Source of the DNA: Scalindua sp964584595
GTDB lineage: Bacteria > Planctomycetota > Brocadiia > Brocadiales > Scalinduaceae
Assembly: GCA_964584595.1 (NCBI GenBank)
Contig: CAZPAM010000048.1
Span: 1-19,552 of the forward strand
Length of the DNA stretch: 19,552 bases
Direction: 5' to 3'
How positions within the stretch are numbered: position 1 is the stretch's first letter; every line of letters begins with the position of its first letter. Made by a program: the position numbers and the translations under genes. The notes beneath the pieces are model-generated. The model saw only the letters and a program-made list of their open reading frames with translations. It searched no databases and had not been told where the DNA came from. Of the stretch, positions 1 through 8,184 are shown one piece after another.

Positions 1-572
1 TTAATGTAAGAAATGTGAAAAGTACTATAAGAGATGTTACTGAAGCTGTGATGAGAAGGATTGTAGGTGACAGGTCTATTGATGAGGTACTAACTATAGG
101 AAGAAGGAAGATAGAAGAAGTCGCAGAGGCAGAAATAGAAACAGTACTTGATTCATATGGCTGCGGAATTGATGTGCAGGCGGTAAACCTGAAAGGCGTT
201 AATCCACCTGGGCAGGTTAAGGATGCCTTTGATGCCGTTAACAAGGCTGTGCAGATGAGGGATCAAATTACAAATGAAGCTGAGGGAAAGAGGAACAAGG
301 TCATACCGGCTGCAATGGGAAAGAAGGATCAGGCAATTCGTGAGGCAGAAGGATATAAGATAAAGAGGATAAATGAGGCAACTGGAGATACAAAGGCGTT
401 TCTTGCCGTTTGGAAAGAGTATGAGAAGGCAAGAGACGTAACCAGGAGAAGGCTTTATCTTGAAACAATGTCGAGGGTGATACCAAAATGTAAAGATATA
501 TATATAATAGACGAAGACCAGAAAGGGATTCTGCCATTACTCAATCTGGGAGAAAGTCAGGTGGTGAAATGA
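1..572 (+). CDS. hflK: HflK, SPFH/band-7 membrane protease regulator (5' end missing)
   Basis: This is the C-terminal part of HflK, which pairs with HflC to form a large membrane complex around the FtsH protease. The frame is open from base 3, so the gene begins upstream of the window; the internal GTG at 15 is not the start. Visible parts are the end of the SPFH domain (IRDVTEAVMRRIVGD, then a segment ending in NPPGQVKDAFDAVNKA), a long charged coiled-coil helix rich in Glu, Lys and Arg, and the HflK-type ending with LYLETMSRVIP and a short hydrophobic tail. The N-terminal transmembrane helix is not in view. The stop overlaps the hflC start as ATGA, so the two are translationally coupled. 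Identification rests on the motifs and on the neighbour; I am confident of the family. Confidence 0.92.
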   Translation, partial: NVRNVKSTIRDVTEAVMRRIVGDRSIDEVLTIGRRKIEEVAEAEIETVLDSYGCGIDVQAVNLKGVNPPGQVKDAFDAVNKAVQMRDQITNEAEGKRNKVIPAAMGKKDQAIREAEGYKIKRINEATGDTKAFLAVWKEYEKARDVTRRRLYLETMSRVIPKCKDIYIIDEDQKGILPLLNLGESQVVK

Positions 573-1552
573 AGCAAACAGCACAAGTATTCATTATAAT
601 AGCCATAATAGCCGTAGTGGCAATAATTATAGTAGCCAGCAACTCTTTTTATGTGGTTGACATTAAATCACAAGGTGTGGTTACTCAATTTGGCAGGCCG
701 GTCAAGGTTGTAACGGAACCCGGGTTAAACGTAAAAACACCTTTTGTTCAAAAAGTAAGATACTTTGAAAAGAGGATAATCGAGTGGGATGGAGAGCCAA
801 GTGATATCTTAACGAGAGATAAGGAAAATATCGGTATAAATACATGGGCTCGTTGGAGAATAATTGAACCACTAAAATTTTATACCTCATTAGGAACTGA
901 AGACAGAGGGCAGGGCGTATTGGATGAGGTTATTGAATCTGCAGTAAAGAACATAGTAAGTTCATATCCCTTAAATGAGGTTCTCAGGAATTCTAATCGG
1001 AAGCTTGAATACACAACAGTAGAGTTGGAAAAGGCGGAAGTAGACAAGAATGTGAAAGTTGATAAGGGCAGGCATAGCCTGGTCAAAGAAATAAATGAAA
1101 TGGCTAATAAAGAGCTAAGTGAGAGATATGGCATGGAACTGGTTGATGTCAGGATAAAGCACATTAATTATGTTCCGGCAGTTATACCTAAAATATTCGA
1201 CAGGATGCGCTCAGAAAGGATCAGAATTGCCAGTAAATACGAATCTGAGGGTAGGAGGGAAGAGGCACAAATATTAGGGTATATGAAAAAGGAGCTGGAG
1301 AAGATAGAATCCGAAGGCTATAAGATTGCAACAGAGACGAGGGGTGAGGCGGATGCTGAGGCAGTCAGAATATATGCGGATGCATATAAGAAAGCTCCAG
1401 AATTCTATTCTTTTACAAAGACTCTTGAAACATATGAAAAGACATTTAGCAAAGGCACTCGTTTGTATTTAAGTACTGACAGCGGTTACTATCAGTATTT
1501 AAAGGGTTATGTCGGAAGAGAGGAACCTCCTGGTATTTTATCCGGTCCGTAA
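569..1552 (+). CDS. hflC: HflC, SPFH/band-7 membrane protease regulator
   Basis: Partner of HflK in the complex that modulates FtsH proteolysis at the inner membrane. The 327-residue protein has one N-terminal membrane helix (about residues 6-26, almost all Ile, Val and Ala). The SPFH domain follows (FYVVDIKSQGVVTQFGRP, then PGLNVKTPFVQ), then a long charged helix (about 185-275). The typical HflC ending is LYLSTDSGYYQYLKG. The start is the ATG overlapping the hflK stop, with AGGTGG just before it. Length is normal for the family. About 15 extra, mostly charged residues near 150-170 may form a small insertion. No terminator is obvious after the gene; a 234-bp gap separates it from the next gene. 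Confidence 0.94.
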   Translation: MKQTAQVFIIIAIIAVVAIIIVASNSFYVVDIKSQGVVTQFGRPVKVVTEPGLNVKTPFVQKVRYFEKRIIEWDGEPSDILTRDKENIGINTWARWRIIEPLKFYTSLGTEDRGQGVLDEVIESAVKNIVSSYPLNEVLRNSNRKLEYTTVELEKAEVDKNVKVDKGRHSLVKEINEMANKELSERYGMELVDVRIKHINYVPAVIPKIFDRMRSERIRIASKYESEGRREEAQILGYMKKELEKIESEGYKIATETRGEADAEAVRIYADAYKKAPEFYSFTKTLETYEKTFSKGTRLYLSTDSGYYQYLKGYVGREEPPGILSGP

Positions 1553-1786
1553 GTGAGAGATCAGGTGTTGATCAATATTAGTAACAATTCTACGAAGTTA
1601 AAGAGTGAGTAGGAAAATATGTTGTATTTTTTCTAAACTGGACGAATAACGGGTCTGGTAGCATCTCACACTTACCCCTTACATTAAGTTGTGTTAGTAA
1701 ACTGCTATTTTAAATATATCAAATCGCTAATATTATTACAGTCCTCATTAGTATGAACGTAAACTGTCTTCCTTTGATAGAGATTT

Positions 1787-3112
1787 ATGCATTCAAAACC
1801 TCACTTTGTTTATGAAAATAAAACGGTTTTCATTTATTTTCTAACGATATCCGGTATAATACACCTCATCTTTGTCTTTTCCTCTTCCAGTGTAAGCCAT
1901 CTTCTGAAACCTTTACATGGCTTCGGTGATAATGCTTCGAAGAAGAGGAGTTATGTAATCGAGATAGATCTTGGATCAGAAAAGGAAAAAGAAAAGAGTA
2001 TTCAAGACGAAGAAGAGCTAAAGGAAGAGACAGGAGCGGATGATGAAGATTTCCCGGAAGAGAAGAGACAGCTTTTTGTAGATACACCTGAAAATGCTAT
2101 AGACGAGGAGACTCAAGCGGATACTAATAAAATAGGAGAAAAAGGGTCTATCGCAAGAGATATGTATACAGGGGAAGATAATGTAAATGATAAACCAAGA
2201 TTAGAGAGTGATGTTGATTTTCCCGGAGAGGTACCCGAAGAACTTGCCTCTGCTGCATTTCAAGAATCAGGTCTTCCTGTAGAAGCCAGTTACGGTGAAT
2301 CTTCTGAAGATGTGGTGGAGGATATAGCCCAACCAATATTTGAGGAGGTTACAGTCGATAGCTTGACTGAAGTGTCTGAAGTGAGCGATGGTGAAGAGCC
2401 TCCTGTTGATAATGAAATTGAGCCATTTGAGGAAATGCAGAATGAGCCTGTCGTACAAGATGTTGAAGAAGGGGATATTGATAGAATAGAGTCTGCAGCA
2501 CTGGAGTCAGACGTAGTTATCATTGAACCAGAACCTTTGGAGAATATGGAAGATGAAGTTGCTGTTGTGGAAGAAGAAACAGAAAAAATAATCGAACCTG
2601 TCGAAGAATATATAGAAACAGCTTCAATTCCTAAGGATATGATGAAAGAGATAATCGAAGACAGTAAAGAGAGTATTGCAGACAAAGTTCAAAATAATAT
2701 TACAGCTTCTGAGCCTCAGACATACAACATACCTGCCGGAGATGATGCACCTTTCTTTGAAGATAAAATATCAAATTCAGCAATTACCGGTGCAGAATCT
2801 TTTAATATAAAAAAGCATGAATACGCTCCTTATTATAAACACATAAAGGATAAAATAAGATTATACTGGTTATTGCAATTCGGTACAGATGCTTCAATAA
2901 ACCAGGAAACAAATGATTTCAAACCTGTGGTTGTGACATTTAAAGCACTTCCTTCTGGCAAGATAACCGATGTGAAAATTGTAGATTCGGCAGGAAATGA
3001 ACTTTTAGCGTCTAAAGTACAATCATCAATTCAAAATACTCCATTAGATAAATTTCCGGAATATATTGATGAAAAGTTTATAAATGTTAAATTTAGTTAC
3101 TATTTCTTTTAA
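1787..3112 (+). CDS. TonB/TolA-like energy-transducing protein with long acidic linker
   Basis: A 441-residue protein with one N-terminal membrane helix (about residues 13-33), a very long linker and a compact C-terminal domain. The helix carries S22 and H26 in the S-x3-H spacing known from the TonB anchor helix, which contacts ExbB/ExbD. Residues about 60-330 are dominated by Glu and Asp with scattered Pro, instead of the Pro/Lys-rich spacer of classical TonB. The last 100 residues (HIKDKIRLYW, then VVVTFKALPSGKITDVKIV) fit a TonB/TolA C-terminal fold. It lies 15 bp upstream of the exbB-like gene, so it is probably the transducer of that motor. TonB and TolA roles cannot be told apart here. 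The upstream ribosome site is weak (GATAGAGA). The acidic linker would suit a very different partner surface or periplasm. Confidence 0.75.
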   Translation: MHSKPHFVYENKTVFIYFLTISGIIHLIFVFSSSSVSHLLKPLHGFGDNASKKRSYVIEIDLGSEKEKEKSIQDEEELKEETGADDEDFPEEKRQLFVDTPENAIDEETQADTNKIGEKGSIARDMYTGEDNVNDKPRLESDVDFPGEVPEELASAAFQESGLPVEASYGESSEDVVEDIAQPIFEEVTVDSLTEVSEVSDGEEPPVDNEIEPFEEMQNEPVVQDVEEGDIDRIESAALESDVVIIEPEPLENMEDEVAVVEEETEKIIEPVEEYIETASIPKDMMKEIIEDSKESIADKVQNNITASEPQTYNIPAGDDAPFFEDKISNSAITGAESFNIKKHEYAPYYKHIKDKIRLYWLLQFGTDASINQETNDFKPVVVTFKALPSGKITDVKIVDSAGNELLASKVQSSIQNTPLDKFPEYIDEKFINVKFSYYFF

Positions 3113-3127
3113 GGTGGAGGCAAAACA

Positions 3128-3763
3128 TTGGAATGGTTAATGGGCGGAGGCCCTATAATGGTACCTTTGTTTATTTGTTCTGTCCTGGCGCTTGCCGTTA
3201 TTCTGGAGCGTACTATAAGCCTTAGGAGGGGCAGAGTTATAAAGCAGGAACTGATCTACATAATTTATGTGATTAAGAATCCAAAGGATATCCAGGAAGT
3301 AGCTAAGAGATGCGATATTATAAAAGGGCCGTTTTCCAATATAATTAAACGTACAATCTCTAATACCCATTTGTCAAGAGAGGAAAAGGTGCTGGATATT
3401 CAGGCGGCGGGAAGGCAGGAGGCCAGAAACCTGGAGAGAATGCTAATAGTTCTGGAGGTTATTACGGCTATTGCTCCGCTACTTGGATTACTTGGTACAG
3501 TACTCGGCATGAGCCAGGTTTTTGACGTAATATCAGAAGTGGGATTGGGACAGACGAAGGCTTTTTCCGGTGGGATAGCACAGGCCCTCAGGACTACTAT
3601 AATTGGATTGGGGGTAGCAATACCGTCTTTAATAGCATACAGTAGTTTTGATAGGAAAGTTGATAATCTGGTACTAGAGATGGAGAAATACTCAATGTTA
3701 CTCTTGAATAAGATTTATTCTACAAGGAAAACAGGGAGTAGCAAGAGTTCTGAGAAGGAATAA
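3128..3763 (+). CDS. exbB: ExbB/TolQ/MotA-type proton channel subunit
   Basis: Pore-forming inner-membrane subunit that, with the ExbD/TolR partner encoded next, uses the proton gradient to drive the TonB/TolA-like protein encoded before it. The 211-residue protein has the three expected membrane helices: about 8-26, ending in ILER with the conserved Glu, then about 112-133, then 152-172. Helix 2 carries APLLGLLGTVLGM and helix 3 carries GGIAQALRTTIIGLGVAIP, both family signatures. The start is taken as TTG at 3128 because a good ribosome site, GGTGGAGG, lies about 8 bases upstream. The ATG at 3140 is possible but would clip the first helix. The gap to the next gene is 2 bp, a clear operon arrangement. 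Confidence 0.93.
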   Translation: MEWLMGGGPIMVPLFICSVLALAVILERTISLRRGRVIKQELIYIIYVIKNPKDIQEVAKRCDIIKGPFSNIIKRTISNTHLSREEKVLDIQAAGRQEARNLERMLIVLEVITAIAPLLGLLGTVLGMSQVFDVISEVGLGQTKAFSGGIAQALRTTIIGLGVAIPSLIAYSSFDRKVDNLVLEMEKYSMLLLNKIYSTRKTGSSKSSEKE

Positions 3764-3765
3764 CT

Positions 3766-4179
3766 ATGCAATTTCGCGTAAAACGATACATAAAACCGGT
3801 GATAAATATTGCTTCTTTAGTGGATGTGCTTTTTTTGCTTTTAATCTTCTTTATGGTTACCTCTGCATTTGTAGAACAACCGAATATTAAATTGGAATTA
3901 CCTTCTACCAAACATTCCGAGGTAAGTAAGATGAATAATATGGTATTATCCATAGCTCGTGATGGAAAATTATTTTTACAAGATAGGCTGGTTGATAAAA
4001 AAAGCCTCGAAAAAGAACTCAGAAGAGTAATTTTGGATACTGGGGACGAGGTGCTGGTGTTGAAGGCTGACAAATTTGTGCCTTACGGAGTGGTGATTGA
4101 TATTATGGATACCGTTAAAGGAGCGGGTTTTAGAAAGGTAATTGCCCCAACGATTATGGAAGAAGAACCAGTGGAATAG
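3766..4179 (+). CDS. exbD: ExbD/TolR-type proton channel subunit
   Basis: Small bitopic partner of ExbB. The 137-residue protein has a short cytoplasmic N-terminus, one membrane helix (about residues 16-34) and a periplasmic domain. The proton-carrying aspartate is D20 in SLVDVLFLLLIFFMV, the family hallmark. The periplasmic part has the usual pattern VLSIARDGKLFL, then VLVLKADKFVPYGVVIDIMD, then VIAPT near the end. Gene order transducer-exbB-exbD suggests one transcript. The C-terminal IAPTIMEEEPVE tail is acidic, as is the linker of the transducer. Confidence 0.93.
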   Translation: MQFRVKRYIKPVINIASLVDVLFLLLIFFMVTSAFVEQPNIKLELPSTKHSEVSKMNNMVLSIARDGKLFLQDRLVDKKSLEKELRRVILDTGDEVLVLKADKFVPYGVVIDIMDTVKGAGFRKVIAPTIMEEEPVE

Positions 4180-4210
4180 TAACAATAAATAACAGGAAGG
4201 AGTAAGTAAT

Positions 4211-5002
4211 TTGTTAAGTAGTAACTTTAAGGATCTAATTGGGATAATGGAAAAGCTCAGGAGTGACGAAGGATGTCCCTGGGACAAGGAGCAGACGCAC
4301 GAGTCGCTGAAATCCTGTTTAATTGAGGAGGTTTATGAAATAGTTGATGCAGTAGACTCAAGAGATCCGGAGCAGCTAAAAGAAGAACTGGCAGACCTGT
4401 TCTTTCTGATTATATTTTATTGTAAAATAGCCGATGACAGTAATAACTTTGATGTTAATAATGTCCTGGAAGTTTGCATAGATAAGATGACAAGAAGGCA
4501 CCCTCATGTTTTTGGTGATAAAACGGTTGATGATGCAAGCGAGGCCTTGTCCCAATGGAATGAAATAAAGAAACAAGAGGCAGATGCAAAGCAAGGCAGC
4601 AATACTAATAAGAATAAATCAATCGTGGATAATGTTCCAAAACATATGCCGGCTCTACAGAAGGCACAAAAGATTCAGAAGAAAGTTGCACGAGTGGGTT
4701 TTGATTGGGAAGTAATTGAGGATGTTATAGCAAAGGTTCATGAAGAGTTAGAGGAGGTCAAGGATGCAATCAATAATAAAGAAAGAGAGCAGATAGCTGA
4801 AGAGATTGGTGATTTACTGTTTGCGACAGTGAACCTTTCGAGATTTCTTAAACTGGATTCGGAGGATTTATTACGGAAAAGCATATCCAAATTTATTGGT
4901 AGGTTTAAGAAGGTAGAGATGCAAATTGCTGGCTCAGGGAAAAATATAGAAGAATGTTCTGTAAAAGAATTAGATGATATCTGGAACAAAATTAAGACTT
5001 AG
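4211..5002 (+). CDS. mazG: MazG nucleoside triphosphate pyrophosphohydrolase
   Basis: House-cleaning enzyme that hydrolyses NTPs and dNTPs to the monophosphate and pyrophosphate. The 263-residue protein has two all-alpha MazG domains, as in the E. coli enzyme. The first has GCPWDKEQTHESL (about 21-33), a metal-binding EEVYE (39-43) and EELAD (58-62), then RRHPHVFGD. The second has EELEEVKDA and EEIGDLLFA, the same ExxE and ExxD metal pattern. A linker of about 20 polar residues separates them. The start is taken as TTG at 4211 because AGGAAGGAG lies 8-10 bases upstream and the family has residues before the IMEKLR segment. The gene follows exbD by 31 bp and may share its transcript, although the function is unrelated. 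Confidence 0.93.
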   Translation: MLSSNFKDLIGIMEKLRSDEGCPWDKEQTHESLKSCLIEEVYEIVDAVDSRDPEQLKEELADLFFLIIFYCKIADDSNNFDVNNVLEVCIDKMTRRHPHVFGDKTVDDASEALSQWNEIKKQEADAKQGSNTNKNKSIVDNVPKHMPALQKAQKIQKKVARVGFDWEVIEDVIAKVHEELEEVKDAINNKEREQIAEEIGDLLFATVNLSRFLKLDSEDLLRKSISKFIGRFKKVEMQIAGSGKNIEECSVKELDDIWNKIKT

Positions 5003-5696
5003 ATGTTAATCATGGCTTGTGTAGCCGTTTTTCAAAAAAGATAAAATCGCTTGTTCGTATTAACCGCATAATTTTGTTGACTTTCTGGGGGATACTGCAA
5101 TATAATCCGCTTCAAGCAGGGGAGGTTATATGTTGTCCTGGCTGCTATCTGGATTGGCTAAAACTCTGCACAATTACCATTTTTTTGATTGAATATGATA
5201 AGTCTTGGTTGTGTAATGTATTAGGAGAGATTGTTTTTTTCCTCACGGCAGATTTACGCCAGAATCCTCAAAGGTTCAAAATAGTAGTATAATTAGTAAA
5301 TATGTAGTAAGTTGTTTTGTACATGAATGTTACATGTGGCACCTTTTGTTGTTTCTGTGTTTTGGTATATCCGTTGCTTAACTGACTCTATTGAGTTTGT
5401 TTTTTGTACGTTTAATATTTATAAAAATTTCTAATATAAGATTATTATAAACTTTATCTTACGTACGCATGCTAATGGATATGCAAATTCCTAAAATATC
5501 TATCCGCAAGAAATATACCTTCCATAAATTATTGTCATTAGCAGCTATATCTATCCCGATAGAAAACGACAATTCTTCTTTTGTTGTAATTGTTGAAGGA
5601 TGATTTGTTAATATGCAAAAAAATTTTATCAGACAGTACGTTTTAGTTTACTTTACTTCTAACAAAAGAAACAAGAAATAGAAAGGAGGGAAGTAC
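5003..5696 (+). other. Long non-coding leader upstream of amt1
   Basis: Nearly 700 bases with no convincing gene. A 91-codon frame at 5017-5292 starts at TTG without a ribosome site and looks like chance. A sigma-54-like site lies at 5363-5378, so a transcript from it would have a leader of about 310 bases before amt1. The end of the region has a strong ribosome site, AAAGGAGGG, about 6-8 bases before the amt1 ATG. I see no clear terminator after mazG and no recognisable riboswitch. Confidence 0.5.
5363..5378 (+). promoter_or_regulatory. Candidate sigma-54 (RpoN) promoter for amt1
   Basis: TGGTATATCCGTTGCT has GG and GC dinucleotides exactly 10 bases apart and a perfect TTGCT -12 element. 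The -24 element is TGGTAT against the consensus TGGCAC. A nearly identical 16-mer occurs at 7538. Sigma-54 control of ammonium transport genes is well known in proteobacteria; its use here is inferred. The distance to the amt1 start, about 320 bases, is long. Confidence 0.4.
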
Positions 5697-7088
5697 ATGC
5701 ATTTTAAACCAAAAAATGTAATGTGGCTTCTGTTGGTTGCAGTTGCTGCTGTTTTTCTATGCTTTGGTATGTCAGAGGCAGCAGATCCCACAGGTGACAA
5801 GACTTTTGCGTTGGACGTCAGGGGCATTAACATGTCCAATAACTTTACGTGGATTTGTGTATGTGGTTTTGTGATATGGTTCATGCAGGTAGGTTTTGCA
5901 CTGTTAGGCGGTTTGTTACCAGCCAAGAATATGCTCAGCTACATGACACACTGCTTTATAGCCACAACACTCGGTGTGATTATATACTGGTTCGTTGGCT
6001 TTGGAGTGATGTTTGGTGGATTTGAGTTCCTGGGGCATCATATAGGAAAAGGCAATGCCTTTATGGGCCAGAGTGGTTTTATGCTTCTGGGTGAGGCATA
6101 CGACGTTAGGACAATATTATTGTTTATATTTATGGCATGTGTAGCGACATTTATAGGCAGTATAATTGCCGGTGCGATTGCTGAGAGAATGAAACTTTGT
6201 TCCTATGTTCTTATGTTATTCTTCGTATATATCTTCATTTATCCTGTATATGGACATTGGGTATGGGGAGAAGGATGGCTGTGGAACCTGCCATATGGTG
6301 CTGGAGTAAGAGACTTTGCAGGATCAGGAGTGGTTCATGCAATTGGCGGAACTATCGGCTTCGTTGGTGCATGCTTTCTAGGACCAAGAGCTGGTAAGTA
6401 TAATGAGGATGGATCATCTAATTCCATACCAGGCCATAATGTAGGATATATGATTCTTGGAACAATACTCCTTGCATTCGGCTGGTTGTTTTATGATGCC
6501 GGAAGTACGTTGGCAGCAGGCGACTTGAGGATGTCTATAGTAGCTGCAAATACGTGTCTTGCAGGTTCTATTGGAGCTGTGACTGTTCTCTTTCTTACTT
6601 ACCTGTTATCTGGCCATACTGATGTTGGTGAAGCATGTAATGGTGCTCTGGCCGGTTTTGTTGCGATTTCAGCACCATGTGCATATGTTGCACCTTGGGC
6701 AGCAGTTGTAATAGGATTCCTGGGTGCTGTATTGTATCTGATTTCTTTCTGGATTATTGGAAGTAAACTTAAAGTTGATGATCCGCTTGGTGCATGTTCT
6801 GTTCATGGTGCCAATGGATTCTGGGGGCTGATTGCCCTGGGTATCTTTGCTGATGGTTCGTATGGCGGAGTTTACGGTGTGATAACCGGACATTACGGAC
6901 AGTTGGCTTCACAGCTTATTGCTGCCGCAGTTGCATTTGCATGGGCTGGTGGATTGGCATTTATTCTGTTTAAATTGATTGGCGGTAAAAATAATAGCCA
7001 TTCAAAGATGAGGGTGTCTGAGGATGCTGAGAAAGAGGGGCTTGACGTACACATTCATGGTACGGCATGTTATCCTGAGCAACCATAA
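5697..7088 (+). CDS. Divergent Amt-family ammonium channel or ammonium sensor (Amt1)
   Basis: A 463-residue Amt/MEP/Rh-family protein with a signal-peptide-like N-terminus (residues 1-28, ending SEAAD) and about 11 membrane helices. Kept from the E. coli AmtB ion site and pore: W190 (W148), D206 (D160), H214 and H370 (twin His 168/318) and S270 (S219). Lost: the Phe gate and its surroundings. In helix 3 the F103 equivalent stays (F145), but Q104 is M146 and F107 is V149. The usual GWFGFNAGS block reads GWLFYDAGS, so F215 is Tyr and N216 is Asp. The conserved WGGGW is WGEGW. The C-terminal EGLDVHIHG tail that PII proteins normally contact is present. No PII gene is adjacent; the next PII is 1.2 kb away behind a terminator. 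It could be an altered channel or a non-conducting sensor. A strong ribosome site supports the start. Confidence 0.93.
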   Translation: MHFKPKNVMWLLLVAVAAVFLCFGMSEAADPTGDKTFALDVRGINMSNNFTWICVCGFVIWFMQVGFALLGGLLPAKNMLSYMTHCFIATTLGVIIYWFVGFGVMFGGFEFLGHHIGKGNAFMGQSGFMLLGEAYDVRTILLFIFMACVATFIGSIIAGAIAERMKLCSYVLMLFFVYIFIYPVYGHWVWGEGWLWNLPYGAGVRDFAGSGVVHAIGGTIGFVGACFLGPRAGKYNEDGSSNSIPGHNVGYMILGTILLAFGWLFYDAGSTLAAGDLRMSIVAANTCLAGSIGAVTVLFLTYLLSGHTDVGEACNGALAGFVAISAPCAYVAPWAAVVIGFLGAVLYLISFWIIGSKLKVDDPLGACSVHGANGFWGLIALGIFADGSYGGVYGVITGHYGQLASQLIAAAVAFAWAGGLAFILFKLIGGKNNSHSKMRVSEDAEKEGLDVHIHGTACYPEQP

Positions 7089-7180
7089 GATGTAAACGCT
7101 CGTTACGTTGCTTCAGCAGAAAACGTAGTAAAGTAATCTCTAGTTATTAAACTTCTGTGCCCACCGAAATTGTGAGGTAG

Positions 7181-7212
7181 GTAGTCGCCCGTCAGTAGTG
7201 GCGGGCGACTAC
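7181..7212 (+). terminator. Perfect 11-bp hairpin downstream of amt1, possible terminator
   Basis: GTAGTCGCCCG and its exact reverse complement CGGGCGACTAC flank a 10-base loop, 92 bases after the amt1 stop. The stem is GC-rich in an AT-rich region, so chance is unlikely. The downstream tail (AACAGATTTTA) is only modestly T-rich, so it may be a weak terminator or an mRNA 3' stabiliser rather than a strong intrinsic terminator. Confidence 0.6.
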
Positions 7213-7537
7213 AACAGATTTTATATGAATATGTAGAGACAATCCAAACATACATACCTGAAAAGAATTAATTCACCATATAATTGCGTGAAGTATTTGA
7301 AGATGCCAGCTCGTGTTGTGTGAAAAGAGGTTTAAATTGGCTAAAATTTCATATTTTTGTCAATTTTCTACCTGCCAGTTATAAGTACAATTGTAGTAAC
7401 GGTATAGATGTGGCGGATTTCTAGTGGCAGATATGCACCACATTTTGTCTGTTATAAATGATGGCTTATATCATAACAATATGTTGTAAGTAGTTGATAT
7501 AGCGTGAAATATAACAGTTGATTTTTAATATGGTTTA

Positions 7538-7553
7538 TGGTATATGCATTGCG
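7538..7553 (+). promoter_or_regulatory. Candidate sigma-54 promoter inside the amt1-glnK gap
   Basis: TGGTATATGCATTGCG matches the site upstream of amt1 at 12 of 16 positions, including the whole TGGTATAT block and TTGC, with the required 10 bases between GG and GC. It lies about 95 bases before the 132-codon frame and about 480 bases before the terminator at 8035, so it would drive the putative short transcript. Confidence 0.4.
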
Positions 7554-7646
7554 ATATTAAGCAACAAATAGTGACTTCTGATCTTTGTTGATATCTTTGA
7601 AGATTTCATTTATTATTCTGCGAAACGTTTAACGCCTATTTATACA

Positions 7647-8045
7647 ATGCAGCTTAATAACATAGACTTGCAAACTAATACATGTTCGTATATTGAATCC
7701 TCGCCAATATTATCTGCTTTAGAAGGTAATAATGGACTCTTTTTTACGGGGCAAAACGGTATACTTACAAGCAACAGTAACAGGGGTGCAAGAGACTTTT
7801 GTTTACTGCTGGTGGTCTGTATACATTGTTTTTGTTTACCAATATTTTCTTTTGTTACAAATATTTTTCGTGGATTTGGTGCAAGTATTGGAAATGAACG
7901 TAGTGACAGGACATGTTTTGAATATATAGAAAATGTTGCTTTTAAGGAGAATAAAGACTTTCTTTTTAAACTGCTTTTTGCATTTAGAGATCAAGTACAA
8001 TATAATATCTTAACTAGAGATATATACCATATGGCCGTGAAGTAA
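7647..8045 (+). CDS. Doubtful hypothetical protein or decayed gene
   Basis: A 132-codon frame from ATG 7647 with no ribosome site and no family I recognise. It has one hydrophobic Cys-rich stretch (about residues 50-68) and a more ordinary charged C-terminal third. Its stop codon lies inside the stem of the terminator at 8035-8074, and a sigma-54-like site lies upstream, so transcription of the region is plausible even if translation is not. The alternatives are a non-coding RNA or a decayed gene. Confidence 0.22.
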   Translation: MQLNNIDLQTNTCSYIESSPILSALEGNNGLFFTGQNGILTSNSNRGARDFCLLLVVCIHCFCLPIFSFVTNIFRGFGASIGNERSDRTCFEYIENVAFKENKDFLFKLLFAFRDQVQYNILTRDIYHMAVK

Positions 8046-8074
8046 TAGCTAAACTATTGTTTCACGGTTTTTTT
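8035..8074 (+). terminator. Strong rho-independent terminator
   Basis: CCGTGAAGTAATAG pairs with CTATTGTTTCACGG as a 14-bp stem with two adjacent G-T wobbles and a 5-base loop (CTAAA), followed by seven T. It ends whatever is transcribed from the amt1-glnK gap and insulates glnK-1 from upstream transcription. Confidence 0.85.
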
Positions 8075-8145
8075 GTTGCTTACTTTTTGAAAGTTGTTAG
8101 GTGTTGAAGAATTTAGACAAAGTATATTAGTCATATTTCTATGTG

Positions 8146-8183
8146 CCCAACTGCGTCCTTAGCCTCTGGACGGGCAGTTCGGG
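8146..8183 (+). other. Imperfect GC-rich hairpin upstream of glnK-1
   Basis: CCC-AACTGC-GTCC (8146-8158) can pair with GGAC, GCAGTT and GGG (8168-8183) around a 9-base loop, with a GG bulge and a single C bulge on the 3' arm. It sits just before the sigma-54-like site at 8185. It could be an activator-binding inverted repeat or an RNA element if transcription begins further upstream. No T tract follows, so it is not a terminator. Confidence 0.4.
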
Positions 8184-8184
8184 T

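Noticed and set aside
1561..1577. GATCA-GGTGT-TGATC palindrome after hflC
   Set aside because: Only a 5-bp stem with no T tract; likely chance.
2290..2685. 131-codon minus-strand frame opposite the acidic linker, very Ser/Thr-rich
   Set aside because: Produced by the antisense of Glu/Asp-rich codons; no ribosome site.
5017..5292. 91-codon frame after mazG, TTG start, Cys-rich
   Set aside because: No ribosome site, unusual composition and no recognisable motif; treated as chance.
5337..5352. TGGCAC followed by TTTTG-TTG upstream of amt1 as a sigma-54 promoter
   Set aside because: The -24 half is perfect, but the -12 half is one base too far and lacks GC; the site at 5363 fits better.
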